64,000 nt of DNA. Origin: Mycobacterium sp. GA-2829. Lineage in GTDB: Bacteria > Actinomycetota > Actinomycetes > Mycobacteriales > Mycobacteriaceae. The notes below the pieces were generated by a model, which saw nothing but the letters and a program-made list of their open reading frames with translations, searched no databases and was not told the DNA's origin. Shown here piece after piece: positions 8,862-18,105 of this stretch. Within the stretch, counting starts at the first letter, position 1; each line of letters opens with the position of its first letter. Location: contig NZ_LQIT01000078.1 in assembly GCF_001499965.1 (NCBI RefSeq), positions 62,001 to 126,000 of the forward strand, written 5' to 3'. Both the position numbers and the translations under genes were made by a program.

Positions 8862-9982
8862 CGCAGGCGCTCCCCGGTCTCGACGTCGAACAGATAGACC
8901 CGCTCCGGCGGCGCCGTCACGACCACCTGCTGCTCGGGTTCGTAGGTGTCGGCGGCCGGCGTCTGCACGACGATGCCGTCTTCGAGGCCGCGCACCGTGC
9001 TGGTGGCCAGACCGAATTCCAGCAGATGCTCGAAATAGGCGACGGTGGTGGCTATTCCGCGTCCGGTGTCGCCGGCGATCGCGCAGTCCTGCGGCCGCAG
9101 CCCCACCGTGACAGCGGTGCCGTCGCCGATCCCGGTCACCGCGGTGTCGAGGCTGCCCGCGCCCTCGCCGATCTGGACGCTGACCCGGCCGTCACGCACG
9201 ATGGCCACGCCGGGCAGCACGTTGATCTGGGGCTCGCCCACGAACTGCGCGACGAACAGGTTCGCCGGATCGTCGAAGACCTCGTCGGGGGTGCCGAACT
9301 GCTGCACCACGCCGGCGTCCATCACGGCCAGCCGGTCCGCCAGCGACAGCGCCTCGACCTGATCGTGGGTGACCACGATCGTGGTGTACCCGAATTCGCG
9401 CTGCAGCACTTTGAGTTCGCGGCGCACCCGCTGACGAGCGGATGCGTCGAGGTGGCTGAGCGGTTCGTCGAGCAGCAGCACCGGTGGGTTGCGCACGAGC
9501 GCACGGGCCAGCGCGACCCGCTGCTTCTGACCGCTGGACAGCCCCGCGGGCCGCAGGTTCATCAGGTCGTCCATCTCGAGGCGACGGCTGATCGAATCCA
9601 CCATCTGCTCGGCGCCTTTGACCTTGCGCGCCTTCAGCCCGTAGAGCAGGTTCTCCCGCACCGACAGCGGCGGATACAGCGCATAGCTCTCGAAGCCGAC
9701 GCCGATTCCGCGCTTGGCGGCGGGCAATTGTGAGATCTCCCGGTCACCGATCTTGATCGAACCACTGGTGACGGTCTCGAGCCCGGCGATCATCCGCAGC
9801 GTGGTGGTCTTGCCGCAGCCGGACGGTCCCAGCAGGGCGATCAGTTCACCGGGTTCGATGGCGAGGTCGATGCCCTTGACCGCGGTGACGCTCTCCCGCC
9901 CGCGCGAGGCGTAGGTCTTCACCAGGTCGGTCAGGGTCAGGCTCTGCGCCGTCTGGGTCTTCGTGGCTTCGACCGTGGTCAC
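8858..9982 (-). CDS. Sugar/polyol ABC importer ATPase (first of two)
   Basis: A 374-residue MalK/UgpC-type ATPase with a C-terminal regulatory region. It has Walker A GPSGCGKT near residues 53-60, the atypical signature LSSGQKQR, Walker B LLLDEP and VVTHDQ switch, then TOBE-like strands. A second, different ATPase gene lies immediately upstream, so the transporter probably runs on an ATPase heterodimer rather than the single shared ATPase of many actinobacterial CUT1 importers. It shares 4 bp with both neighbours. Confidence 0.88.
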   Translation of the reverse strand: MTTVEATKTQTAQSLTLTDLVKTYASRGRESVTAVKGIDLAIEPGELIALLGPSGCGKTTTLRMIAGLETVTSGSIKIGDREISQLPAAKRGIGVGFESYALYPPLSVRENLLYGLKARKVKGAEQMVDSISRRLEMDDLMNLRPAGLSSGQKQRVALARALVRNPPVLLLDEPLSHLDASARQRVRRELKVLQREFGYTTIVVTHDQVEALSLADRLAVMDAGVVQQFGTPDEVFDDPANLFVAQFVGEPQINVLPGVAIVRDGRVSVQIGEGAGSLDTAVTGIGDGTAVTVGLRPQDCAIAGDTGRGIATTVAYFEHLLEFGLATSTVRGLEDGIVVQTPAADTYEPEQQVVVTAPPERVYLFDVETGERLR

Positions 9983-11094
9983 TGCGCCGCCTCCAGTGTC
10001 TTGTCCGCCGACGTCCGCGGGGTGTCGCCGTCGCCTGCGGCGAAGACGTGCACATCCGATGGGGTCACCGTCATCGCGACCTGGGCGCCCTCCTCGACGC
10101 CCTCGCGTCCGGACGCCAGGACGATCAGCGGTACGCCCGCGACGTCGACGGTGAGTTCGATGTTGCGGCCGAGCCGCTCGGCCAGGACGACCTTGCCGCG
10201 CAGTCCCGCCTCGCTTGCGCTGTCGGGCACCACGCGGATCTCGCTGGGCCGCAGGCCGACCCGCACCCGGTCGCCCCGCTCGCAGCGGGCGTCGGGGGGC
10301 ACCGGCACGTCGAAGGAGCCGTCGCCGAGCCGGATGCGGTTGTCGTCGACCACCCCGTCGAGCAGGTTGATCTCCGGCTGGCCGAGCGCCTTGGCGACGA
10401 AGGTGTCGGCGGGTCTGCGCCAGATCTCCTCCGGGGTGCCGATCTGCACCAGCCGGCCCTCGCGCATCACCGCGATCCGGTCACCGAGGGCGAGCGCCTC
10501 CTGGTAGTCGTGGGTGACGTAGAGCGTCGTGGTGTTCGACATCGCGCCGAGCTGTTTGAGTTCGGCGCGCATCGCCGCCCGCAGCTTCGCGTCGAGGTGG
10601 CTCAGCGGTTCGTCGAGCAGGTAGATGTCGGCCGGGCGCACCAGCACCCGGCCCAGCGCCACCCGCTGCCGCTGGCCGTTGGACAGCTCCCGGGGATACC
10701 GGTTCAACAGGTGGTTGATGCCCAGCGTGGTGGTCACCTGGTCGATCCGCTCGGTCTGCTCGGCGTCCGAATACCGGCCCGTGCGACCGGATTTCAGCGG
10801 TGACGCCAGGTTCTCGCGGACCGTCTTCTGCGGATACAGCGCGTAGCTCTCGAACGCCATCGCGACGTTGCGGTGGTAGGGCTCGACGCGGGTGACGTCG
10901 CGGCCGCCGATGTGGACGGTCCCGGCGTCGATGTCGACCAGCCCCGCGACGGACTTCAGCGTCGTGGTCTTGCCGGCGCCGCTCGGCCCCAGGATGACGA
11001 AGAACTCGCCGTCGCCGATGTCGACGGTCAACCCGTCGACGGCGCGCGTCTTGCCGTAGGTCTTGTGCAGATCGGCTACAGATACCGTGGCCAT
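9979..11094 (-). CDS. Sugar/polyol ABC importer ATPase (second of two)
   Basis: A 371-residue ATPase from ATG 11094, paralogous to its downstream neighbour. It has Walker A GPSGAGKT near residues 37-44, signature LSNGQRQR, Walker B LLDEPLSH and a TOBE-type C-terminal half. The ATG shares one base with the stop of the permease gene (TGATG), and the stop overlaps the next ATPase start by 4 bp. The frame stays open far upstream, but that region is the permease gene in another frame, so the longer reading is rejected. Part of the tetritol transporter by position. Confidence 0.88.
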   Translation of the reverse strand: MATVSVADLHKTYGKTRAVDGLTVDIGDGEFFVILGPSGAGKTTTLKSVAGLVDIDAGTVHIGGRDVTRVEPYHRNVAMAFESYALYPQKTVRENLASPLKSGRTGRYSDAEQTERIDQVTTTLGINHLLNRYPRELSNGQRQRVALGRVLVRPADIYLLDEPLSHLDAKLRAAMRAELKQLGAMSNTTTLYVTHDYQEALALGDRIAVMREGRLVQIGTPEEIWRRPADTFVAKALGQPEINLLDGVVDDNRIRLGDGSFDVPVPPDARCERGDRVRVGLRPSEIRVVPDSASEAGLRGKVVLAERLGRNIELTVDVAGVPLIVLASGREGVEEGAQVAMTVTPSDVHVFAAGDGDTPRTSADKTLEAAQ

Positions 11095-11969
11095 CAGGCT
11101 TTCACCGCCCCGAACGACAGGCCCCGTACCAGGTAGCGCTGAATGGTCAGCGCCAGGATCAGGGGCGGGAGAGCCGCGATCAGTGCCGCCGCGGCCGTGA
11201 GGTTGTAGTACGCCTGGCCGCCGCCGCCGAGGAACTTCGTGATCGCGACCGTGACGGTGCCGGCATTGGTGTCGGCCAGGATGAGCGGGAACACGTAGTT
11301 GTTCCACGCGAAGATGAACGCCAGCAGCGCGGCGGCCGCGATGCCCGGACGCACGATCGGCAACGCCACCATGACGAACGCCCGCCTGCGGGTGTAGCCG
11401 TCGAGCAGTGCGGCTTGTTCGAGATCCTCGGGCAGGTCCTGGAAGTAGGACCGCAGAATCCACACCACCAGCGGCATCGTCACCAGCTGCAGCACCCAGA
11501 TCATGCCGACCTTGGTGTCGAACAGGCCGATCTGGTTGTAGATCACGAACAGCGGCACGATCACCATCAGTTCCGGGGCGAACCGGAACGACAGCATCTG
11601 GAACATCAGGTCGTTGCTGCCCTTGTACTGCCAGCGGCCCGCGGCGTAGGCGGCCGGGATACCGATCACCAACGACACGATCACCGCGCCACCGCAGTTG
11701 ATCAGGCTGGTCAGCAGCGAGGTCTTGAAGTCGACGCTGGTCATCTGGGTGCCCTTGTCGGACAACACCGTGGCGAAGTTCGACCAGGTCGGACTGAACG
11801 CGAAGTACGTCGTGGTCTGCTCTTCGGCGTTCTTCAATGCCAGCATCAGCATCCAGAAGATCGGGAACAGCGAGAACAGGAACCAGAACACCAGACCGAC
11901 GTCGGCGGCGACCGATCCGATGGACAACCGCTTCTGCCCGGGCATCAACTCGGTTCTCTGAAGGGCCAT
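11094..11969 (-). CDS. Sugar/polyol ABC permease, MalG type
   Basis: A 291-residue membrane protein with six hydrophobic segments, the first after about 25 residues. The ATPase-docking loop is EQAALLDGYTRRRAF followed by LPIVRPG in the second half, as in CUT1 permeases of the MalG side. Start ATG 11969 lies 2 bp after the stop of the partner permease. It would form the channel with that partner for the tetritol importer. Confidence 0.88.
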   Translation of the reverse strand: MALQRTELMPGQKRLSIGSVAADVGLVFWFLFSLFPIFWMLMLALKNAEEQTTTYFAFSPTWSNFATVLSDKGTQMTSVDFKTSLLTSLINCGGAVIVSLVIGIPAAYAAGRWQYKGSNDLMFQMLSFRFAPELMVIVPLFVIYNQIGLFDTKVGMIWVLQLVTMPLVVWILRSYFQDLPEDLEQAALLDGYTRRRAFVMVALPIVRPGIAAAALLAFIFAWNNYVFPLILADTNAGTVTVAITKFLGGGGQAYYNLTAAAALIAALPPLILALTIQRYLVRGLSFGAVKA

Positions 11970-11971
11970 GG

Positions 11972-12928
11972 TTACGACTCCGCTCCGGCAGCACGGCGCT
12001 GCGCTTTGCCGAGCACGCTGACGAGGTAGCGCGCGGTGATGAACACGATGATCCAGAGCAGCAGCATGTAGGTGCTGCCGCGCGAGTAGTCGAGGTTGAT
12101 GATCGAGTCCTCGAACGCGCCGATCTGCAACGTGCGGGTGGCCACGCCGGGCCCGCCCGCGGTCAGCACGTAGATGTGGTCGAACACCTTGAGGTTGTCC
12201 ATGAACCGGAAGATCACCGCGACCAGGATGTAGGGCCACAGCATCGGCAGCATCAGCTTGCGGAACATGTAGAACCAGTTGGCGCCGTCGACCTCGGACG
12301 CCTCGAACGGTTCCTTCGGCAGCGAGCGGATACCGGCGAGCACGAGGATCGCCACGAACGGGGTGAAGATCCACAGGTCGACCAGGATCACCGACCACAG
12401 GGCGTTGTCCGAAGACAGCCAGTCGAACGTGTTACCCAGTCCCAGAACGTGATTGAGGATGCCGAACTGCGGGTTGAACATCAGCTTCCAGATCACGCCC
12501 GCGATCACGGGCGCGATCATCAGCGGCAGGATGAGCACCTTCTCGAAGATCCTGCCGATGATGCTGGACCGGTTGAGCAGCAGCGCCAGCCCGACCCCCA
12601 GCACCGTCTCGACGGCGGTGGCCACGATCGCGAAGATCGCGGTGACCTTCACACTCGACCAGAAGATCTGGTCGCCGAGCACGGAGGCGAAGTTCTCGAA
12701 CCACACGAAGTGCGGATTCGGGTTCACCGCCGCATAATTCAGGAACGCGTAGTACGCGCCGACGAAGAACGGGTAGAGGATCCCGATGACGATCACCAGC
12801 GCGGGTATCGACAGCAGGTAGGGCCGCAGTTTGCGCCGCCACGACGGCACCTCGGGCAGTGCGCGGTCCTGGCCCTGCACCGGTGGGCGCGACGATGCCT
12901 CCGGGGCCTTGGACGTCTGAGTGGTCAT
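11972..12928 (-). CDS. Sugar/polyol ABC permease, MalF type
   Basis: A 318-residue membrane protein with a polar N-terminus of about 35 residues and then six hydrophobic segments. The docking loop reads EASEVDGANWFYMF with LPMLWP downstream. The AGGAGC ribosome-binding site before ATG 12928 fixes the start. It lies 12 bp after the binding-protein gene and 2 bp before the MalG-type permease, within the same operon. Confidence 0.88.
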   Translation of the reverse strand: MTTQTSKAPEASSRPPVQGQDRALPEVPSWRRKLRPYLLSIPALVIVIGILYPFFVGAYYAFLNYAAVNPNPHFVWFENFASVLGDQIFWSSVKVTAIFAIVATAVETVLGVGLALLLNRSSIIGRIFEKVLILPLMIAPVIAGVIWKLMFNPQFGILNHVLGLGNTFDWLSSDNALWSVILVDLWIFTPFVAILVLAGIRSLPKEPFEASEVDGANWFYMFRKLMLPMLWPYILVAVIFRFMDNLKVFDHIYVLTAGGPGVATRTLQIGAFEDSIINLDYSRGSTYMLLLWIIVFITARYLVSVLGKAQRRAAGAES

Positions 12929-12940
12929 GAGTACCAGCTC

Positions 12941-14368
12941 CTAGAGGTTGACCTTGGAGGTGTTGGTCTTGGCGAGGCTGCGCAGCCGGGACGCCGCATC
13001 GTCACCGCCGTAGATGTCCTGCAGCGCAACGGCCCAGTCCTTCGTGGTGTCGAAGAACTTCTTCTGCGGGGTGAACTGGATCTTCGAGCTGGGGATCACG
13101 GTCTCGAACGTCTCGAGGTAGCCGTACTGGTCGGCGGCGATCCGCTTGAACGTGGTGTCGAATACCGACTGCCGCACCGGATCGGCGTAGATCCCGCCCT
13201 CGACGGCCTTGTTCATGGACTCCTTGCCGGTGGCCCACTGGATGAACAGCCAGGCAGGCAACTTGTTGCGGGAGTTGGCGTTCATCGCCCACGTCCACGT
13301 CCACAGGTTGGTCTTGTAGTTGCCGTCGGGTCCGGCCGGGCCGGGGTACCAGCCGAGGTTGCCCGCCTGCGCGCTGGCGCCCGGCTTGTTCTTCGGATAC
13401 GTCGCGCTGTCGGCGTCGTACACCATCATCGCCTTGCCGTCACCGAGATCGCCGGTGGCGTTGGGATAGTCGTAGGTGGTCCACGACGTGGGGCCGGCCT
13501 CGTGCTGCATCCGGATCCACTTCTCGGTGAACTCGACCGCCTTGTCGCTGTCCATCTCGGCGACCAGTTCGCGGCCGTCGAAGGTGTAGTCGACGGCGCC
13601 CTCGCGGACGTACTGCGTCATGAACCCGGGGTGGATCGTGGCCCACGACTTGGATCCGCGGGTGGCGATGCCGTACCGGTTCTCGGAGCGGTCGGTGAGA
13701 TCGACAGCGAGCTGGATGAAGTCGTCGAAGTTGTCGGGCAGCTTCTTGATCCCGCGCCGGTCGAAGTACGCCTTGTTGTAGGCGACGACATTGTTCTCGA
13801 AACCCCACGGGATGGCCCACTGCCCACCGGTGCCCAGCGGATTGCCGAGTTCGAAGTCCCACCGGGTGGAGGTGCGCAGACCTTCGAAGATGTCCTCGAA
13901 GTCGTACTCGGCGTTGGTGGCCGAGGTGTTCTGCAGCCACGGGTTGAGGTCCTCGATCCACCCGGGCGGCCCGTACTGCCAGATGAAGTAGGCGCCGAGC
14001 ATGAAGGCGTCGTGCTTACCGGTGCCGCCTGCCAGCTCGGTGTTGAGCTTGGTGAAGTAGTCCGCCTCGGGCACCAGGTCGACGTTGACGTTGATGCCGG
14101 TCAGCTCGGTGAACTCCTTGAGCAACGGCTGATACGACTGCTGATAGGGGTGCGGGGTCTGCAGGATGTTGATGGTCGACCCGCTGGCCTTCCGCCAGTC
14201 GAAGCCTCCCGTGACCTCCGACGCCCCGTTCGGCGCGCTGGCCTTACCGCCGACGCCGCAGGCCGACAGGACCGGCAGGCTCGCGGCCGCCGCGCCGGCA
14301 ATACCCATGGCGGCCAGCATGTTCCGGCGCGACAGCTGACGGTGCTGTGCGACCCGATCTCGACTCAT
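12941..14368 (-). CDS. Polyol-binding lipoprotein of a CUT1 ABC importer
   Basis: A 475-residue extracellular solute-binding protein. The N-terminus has a twin-arginine-like SRRNML motif at about residues 13-18, a hydrophobic Ala-rich segment and a lipobox LSAC with the anchor cysteine at 37. The mature part is the size and type of a family 1 sugar-binding protein, with many tryptophans in the second half (for example near NLWTWTWAMN) that typically stack on polyols. A GGAAGG site precedes ATG 14368. By context the ligand is a four-carbon polyol such as threitol or erythritol. Confidence 0.88.
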   Translation of the reverse strand: MSRDRVAQHRQLSRRNMLAAMGIAGAAAASLPVLSACGVGGKASAPNGASEVTGGFDWRKASGSTINILQTPHPYQQSYQPLLKEFTELTGINVNVDLVPEADYFTKLNTELAGGTGKHDAFMLGAYFIWQYGPPGWIEDLNPWLQNTSATNAEYDFEDIFEGLRTSTRWDFELGNPLGTGGQWAIPWGFENNVVAYNKAYFDRRGIKKLPDNFDDFIQLAVDLTDRSENRYGIATRGSKSWATIHPGFMTQYVREGAVDYTFDGRELVAEMDSDKAVEFTEKWIRMQHEAGPTSWTTYDYPNATGDLGDGKAMMVYDADSATYPKNKPGASAQAGNLGWYPGPAGPDGNYKTNLWTWTWAMNANSRNKLPAWLFIQWATGKESMNKAVEGGIYADPVRQSVFDTTFKRIAADQYGYLETFETVIPSSKIQFTPQKKFFDTTKDWAVALQDIYGGDDAASRLRSLAKTNTSKVNL

Positions 14369-14388
14369 GTGGTGGGAACCTTCCGGTT

Positions 14389-15477
14389 TCAGGCAGGGAT
14401 CAGCGAGACCTTGACCGACTCTTTGCCGCTGGCGACCAGATCGAGGCCTTTCTGGAAGTCGGTGAGCGGCAACTGATGTGTGCAGATCTCGTCCATCGGC
14501 AGGACGCCGGACTCGATCATCTTGATGGCGGCGGGCCAGCAGTACGGCCCGAGATGAGCGCCGAGGACGTCGAGTTCCTTGTCGTCGCTGATGATGCTCC
14601 AGTCCACCGTCACGTCGCTGCCGAAGACGCCGTACTCGACGTACCGTCCGAGCTTGCGCAGCAGGTTGAGGCCCTGCGGCACGGCCGAGGTGTGGCCGGT
14701 GCCCTCGAGGTACACATCGGCGCCGTACCCGTCGGTGAGCTCCTTGACGATCTTCTCGGCGTCCTGTTCGGCGATGTTGATCGTGAGGTCGGCACCGCAC
14801 TTCTCGGCGAGCTTGAGCTTCTCCGGCGCCATGTCGAGCGCGATGACGCGCATGGGGTTCTTGGCGCGGGCGCCGGCGATCATGCCGAGCCCGATCGGTC
14901 CGCAGCCGGCCACCACGACGGTGTCCTCGAACGTGATCTGGGCGCGCTCGACGGCGTGTAGCGAGCACGACAGCGGTTCGGCGAATGCGGCGTGCTGAGG
15001 CTTGACATCCTTGGACACCTTGTGCACCAAGGCTTCCGCGGGATAGACCATGTAGCTCGCCATCGCGCCGGGGGTGCGGCGCTTGAAGCCGTACAGGTCG
15101 TGGGGCTGGCACATGTGGTACTGACCGCGCTTGCAGAAGCGGCACTCCCAGCACGGCACGATCTGCTCGGAGACCACCCGATCACCGACCGCGATCCCCC
15201 ACCGCTGGGCGGCCTCGTCGTCGAGTTCCACGACGGTGCCGACGAATTCGTGGCCCGGGATGACCTCGGTCTCGGCCCAGGCGGGGCGGTTCTCGTCGCC
15301 CCAGAATTTCGCCGCGCCGTGGTAGCACTTCAGGTCGCTGGCGCAGATGCCGACGGCTTCGACGCGGATCAGCGCCTCACCGGGTCCGCGCTGCGGCACC
15401 GCGATCTCCTCGAGGCGGTAGTCACGGGGCCCGTGACAGACCACTGCCTGCATCTTCTCCGGGATCTGATCGGTCAT
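14389..15477 (-). CDS. eltD: Zinc-dependent erythritol/L-threitol dehydrogenase
   Basis: A 362-residue medium-chain dehydrogenase. The catalytic zinc set is visible as Cys in GICASDLK, the GHEF motif, and Glu in EPLSC. The structural zinc cluster is CWECRFC plus a later Cys in QYHMC. The Rossmann motif GCGPIGLG marks the NAD site. The same enzyme opens the tetritol operon of M. smegmatis, oxidising erythritol and L-threitol to erythrulose; function is assigned by family and identical gene order. An AGGAGG site lies 9 bases before ATG 15477, making it preferable to the TTG one codon earlier. It is the first gene of the eight-gene operon. Confidence 0.88.
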   Translation of the reverse strand: MTDQIPEKMQAVVCHGPRDYRLEEIAVPQRGPGEALIRVEAVGICASDLKCYHGAAKFWGDENRPAWAETEVIPGHEFVGTVVELDDEAAQRWGIAVGDRVVSEQIVPCWECRFCKRGQYHMCQPHDLYGFKRRTPGAMASYMVYPAEALVHKVSKDVKPQHAAFAEPLSCSLHAVERAQITFEDTVVVAGCGPIGLGMIAGARAKNPMRVIALDMAPEKLKLAEKCGADLTINIAEQDAEKIVKELTDGYGADVYLEGTGHTSAVPQGLNLLRKLGRYVEYGVFGSDVTVDWSIISDDKELDVLGAHLGPYCWPAAIKMIESGVLPMDEICTHQLPLTDFQKGLDLVASGKESVKVSLIPA

Positions 15478-15527
15478 CAAACGGCTCCTCCTGTGTGGCT
15501 GCGCTCACAGTAGCCAACCGGGTGCAC

Positions 15528-15565
15528 ATCTGTCCAGAACATCTGTTCAGAGAAAATCTGTTCAG
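15528..15565. promoter_or_regulatory. Triple direct-repeat operator candidate between eltD and the SorC regulator
   Basis: Three copies of a 10-base word occur in 38 bp: ATCTGTCCAG at 15528-15537, ATCTGTTCAG at 15541-15550 and again at 15556-15565, spaced 13 and 15 bp apart. GAACA-TC-TGTTC (15537-15548) is also a short inverted repeat. SorC/DeoR-like proteins bind as tetramers to repeated sites, and this array lies in the 95-118 bp divergent promoter region next to such a regulator, so it is its probable operator. Confidence 0.6.
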
Positions 15566-15584
15566 TGTCCGGTGTTCAATGTCA

Positions 15585-15590
15585 TACTCT
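15585..15590 (+). promoter_or_regulatory. Candidate -10 element of the SorC regulator gene
   Basis: TACTCT fits the mycobacterial TANNNT -10 pattern and ends 5 bases before the in-frame GTG at 15596, the arrangement of a leaderless transcript. It lies just downstream of the repeated operator words, so the regulator could control its own synthesis. Confidence 0.4.
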
Positions 15591-15595
15591 CTGAC

Positions 15596-16615
15596 GTGCC
15601 CCGGTCCGCACAGCCCTCACCCCCTCCCGGTGTCGACGCCCCCGCGTCGGACGCCGACGAAGGCCATTTCCCGGCTTCGCTGCTGTATGCCGCGGCGAAG
15701 CTCTACTACACCGAAGACGCCACCCAGGCGGAGGTCGCCTCACAGCTCGGCACCAGCCGCGCCACGGTCAGCCGCCTGCTCGCCGAGGCCAAACGCCGCG
15801 GCATCGTGCGCATCGAGGTGGTGCCGCCGGCCGAACTGATCTCCGGCGACCTCGCCGACCGGGTCGCCCGCGCGCTGTCGCTGACGACGGTGTTCCTCAG
15901 CCATCCACTGCCCAGCCCCGGGCCGGGACGCGGAGTGGTCGACGTGATGGGCGCCGCGCTGGCGCCGGCCGTCGGCCGGGCGCTGTCGGGGGCTGGTCTG
16001 CTACCCGGCGACGTGTTGCTGGTGTCGTCCGGCCGCACGGTGTACGAGGTCGCCCAATACGACCTCGTCCCGCTGCCCGGGGTTCTCGTCGCGCCCACCG
16101 TCGGCGGCAACGACCAGCCCGAGGAGTGGTATCAGACCAACGAGATCACCCGCCGGGTCGCCAACCGGGTCAACGGCAGGCCGAATTATCTGTTCGCGCC
16201 GGCGCTGCCGGGTCCGGATCTGTACCCGTCGCTGCTCAACGATCCGAGCATCCAGCGCGTCCTGCACCTGTGGCCGCACGCCCGATGCGCACTCATGGGC
16301 GTCGGCGCGCCCCCGCTGATGCGTTCGGACATCCCGCAATTCGTGCCGACCCGGTCGAACTCGCTGCGCGGGGCCGTCGGGGACGTGTGCTCGCGCTTCT
16401 ACGACCGCGACGGCAACGAGGTCGACTTCGAGGGCAGCGACCGGTTGATCGCCGTCGAACTCGAGGCGCTGCGCCACATCCCGGTCACGATCGCGGTGGC
16501 CGTCGGCACCGACAAGGTGGCCTCGATCGTGGCGGGCGCCCTGGGCGGCTACTTCAACCAGCTGGTCACCGATCCGGCGACCGCGGCGGCGATCCTGGAG
16601 AGCGTCGGGGGCTGA
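15596..16615 (+). CDS. SorC/DeoR-family sugar-binding transcriptional regulator
   Basis: A regulator of about 339 residues. Near residues 33-55 is a helix-turn-helix (DATQAEVASQLGTSRATVSR) typical of the SorC family. From about residue 80 follows the large phosphosugar-binding domain, with SSGRTVYEVAQ and a C-terminal VAVGTDKVASIVAGALGGYF ligand-binding segment. It is divergent from eltD and next to the repeat array, so it most likely controls the tetritol operon in response to a phosphorylated intermediate such as erythrulose phosphate. Start choice: GTG 15596 follows a leaderless-type -10; an in-frame GTG at 15572 gives eight extra residues but nearly abuts the operator repeats. Confidence 0.85.
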   Translation: MPRSAQPSPPPGVDAPASDADEGHFPASLLYAAAKLYYTEDATQAEVASQLGTSRATVSRLLAEAKRRGIVRIEVVPPAELISGDLADRVARALSLTTVFLSHPLPSPGPGRGVVDVMGAALAPAVGRALSGAGLLPGDVLLVSSGRTVYEVAQYDLVPLPGVLVAPTVGGNDQPEEWYQTNEITRRVANRVNGRPNYLFAPALPGPDLYPSLLNDPSIQRVLHLWPHARCALMGVGAPPLMRSDIPQFVPTRSNSLRGAVGDVCSRFYDRDGNEVDFEGSDRLIAVELEALRHIPVTIAVAVGTDKVASIVAGALGGYFNQLVTDPATAAAILESVGG

Positions 16616-16616
16616 C

Positions 16617-18098
16617 TCAGTCCGGGTCGAGCGCCGACAGCCGGTGCACCTGCGGGCGGGTCGCCGGATACAGCTCGAGCCACGTCCCGTAAAGGTCGTC
16701 GTAGAGGGCCTGTCGCTGGGGGTCCGGCTCGATCACGCGGGCGATCTTCGCCCAGTCGGTGCTCGGCTCCACCAGACCCGTACCGATCGCGGCGAGCAGC
16801 GCGTCACCGTAGCTCGCGCCGATCGCCTGTTCGGGCACCAACTGGGGCCGGCCGGTGATGTCGCTGAGCGCCTGCGCCCACACCGGGCTGCGCAGCCCAC
16901 CGCCGACGGCTACGGTCCGGACCGCGGAGTGCGCGTCGTCGAACCGTTCGAGGATCTGCCGGATCCCGAACGAGATGCCCTCGTAGGCCGCGCGGAACAG
17001 GTGACCGCGGCCGTGCCGCAGGGTCAGGCCGGCCACCACGCCGCGGGCGCGCGGGTCGAACACCGGGGTGCGCTCACCGGCGAGGTACGGCAGCATCAAC
17101 AGCCCCTCGCTGCCCGGTGGCACCGCCGCGGCCTCGGCCGTCAACTCCTCGAACGACGCCCCACCGGTGGTCGCCTGGAGCCAGCCGATGAGACTGCCCG
17201 CCGTCGACGTGCCCGCGGCCAGCGCCAGGCTGCCCGGTTCCACTCCGGTGGTGGTCCACAGCGTCGGATCGCTGAAGTACTCGTCGATGACCTGGACGAG
17301 GAACATCGTCGAGCCGTACATCAGCATCTGGTCGCCGGGCCGGCGCACGCCGACCGAGAACGCCTCGGAGTAGGCGTCGATCGTGCCCGCGGCCACGGGG
17401 GTGCCTGCGGGGACGCCGGTCGCCGCGGCCGCTTCGGCGGTGACCGTGCCCACGACGTCGCTCGGCCACACCAGCCGCGGCAGCGGCAGCTCACCGCAGA
17501 TCCGCTTGGCCCAGTCGTCGTTCCACTCGAAGCGGCGGGTGCAATAGAGCGGATCGCACTGGCTGGCGGTGTGGTGGTCGATGATGTATTCACCGGTCAG
17601 CTTGGCGGCAATGTAGGAGTTCGACCCGTACCAGCCGGTGGCACGGTCGAACACCTCGGGTTCGTGGTTGCGTACCCACTCGATCTTCGGGCCGACGGCC
17701 TGGCTGGAGAGCAATGTGCCCGCCCGCTCGAGGATGTTCTCCTCACCGAATTCGGTTGTCAGCGCCTCGATTTCCGCGGTAGCCCGGGTGTCGACCCCGT
17801 ACAGGATGGCCGGCCGCAGCGGTCGCAGCTGATCGTCGCAGAGGACCAGGCACGGCCCCACCCCGCTCACGCACATCCCGGCGACCGTCCCGCCGGCGGG
17901 CACCTGCGCCATCAGCGCGGCGCTGATGCGGCAGACCTCCCGCCACCACATACCCTCGGCGTCGGCTTCGGCCCAGCCGGGCCGCGGCAGGCTCATCGCG
18001 TGGGCGATGGTCTCCGACGCGATGAGCGAACCGCTCACGTCGACGAGTACGCCCTTGGTGCTCCCCGTCCCGATGTCGATACCGAGCAGCAGATCCAC
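16617..18098 (-). CDS. FGGY-family carbohydrate kinase
   Basis: A 493-residue sugar kinase with the N-terminal phosphate-binding motif GIDIGTGSTKG, a DTRATAE motif replacing the usual D-x-R, catalytic Asp in GTIDAYSE, and the adenosine motif GGGLRSPVWAQ near residue 400. The family phosphorylates pentuloses, polyols or glycerol; the exact substrate cannot be read off. It converges on the SorC gene with one base between stops, so it is not part of the regulator transcript. It may add a second, kinase-first entry for tetritols or pentitols. The GTG at 18098 lies 7 bases after TAGGGT and has no ribosome-binding site, suggesting a leaderless start. Confidence 0.83.
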   Translation of the reverse strand: MDLLLGIDIGTGSTKGVLVDVSGSLIASETIAHAMSLPRPGWAEADAEGMWWREVCRISAALMAQVPAGGTVAGMCVSGVGPCLVLCDDQLRPLRPAILYGVDTRATAEIEALTTEFGEENILERAGTLLSSQAVGPKIEWVRNHEPEVFDRATGWYGSNSYIAAKLTGEYIIDHHTASQCDPLYCTRRFEWNDDWAKRICGELPLPRLVWPSDVVGTVTAEAAAATGVPAGTPVAAGTIDAYSEAFSVGVRRPGDQMLMYGSTMFLVQVIDEYFSDPTLWTTTGVEPGSLALAAGTSTAGSLIGWLQATTGGASFEELTAEAAAVPPGSEGLLMLPYLAGERTPVFDPRARGVVAGLTLRHGRGHLFRAAYEGISFGIRQILERFDDAHSAVRTVAVGGGLRSPVWAQALSDITGRPQLVPEQAIGASYGDALLAAIGTGLVEPSTDWAKIARVIEPDPQRQALYDDLYGTWLELYPATRPQVHRLSALDPD

Positions 18099-18105
18099 GT
18101 GCCAA

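Noticed and set aside
11837..14476. 879-codon frame on the plus strand across the tetritol transporter genes
   Set aside because: Antisense to three well-supported genes; its composition (His/Asp/Arg/Gln-rich with no domain) is that of the opposite strand of high-GC coding DNA.
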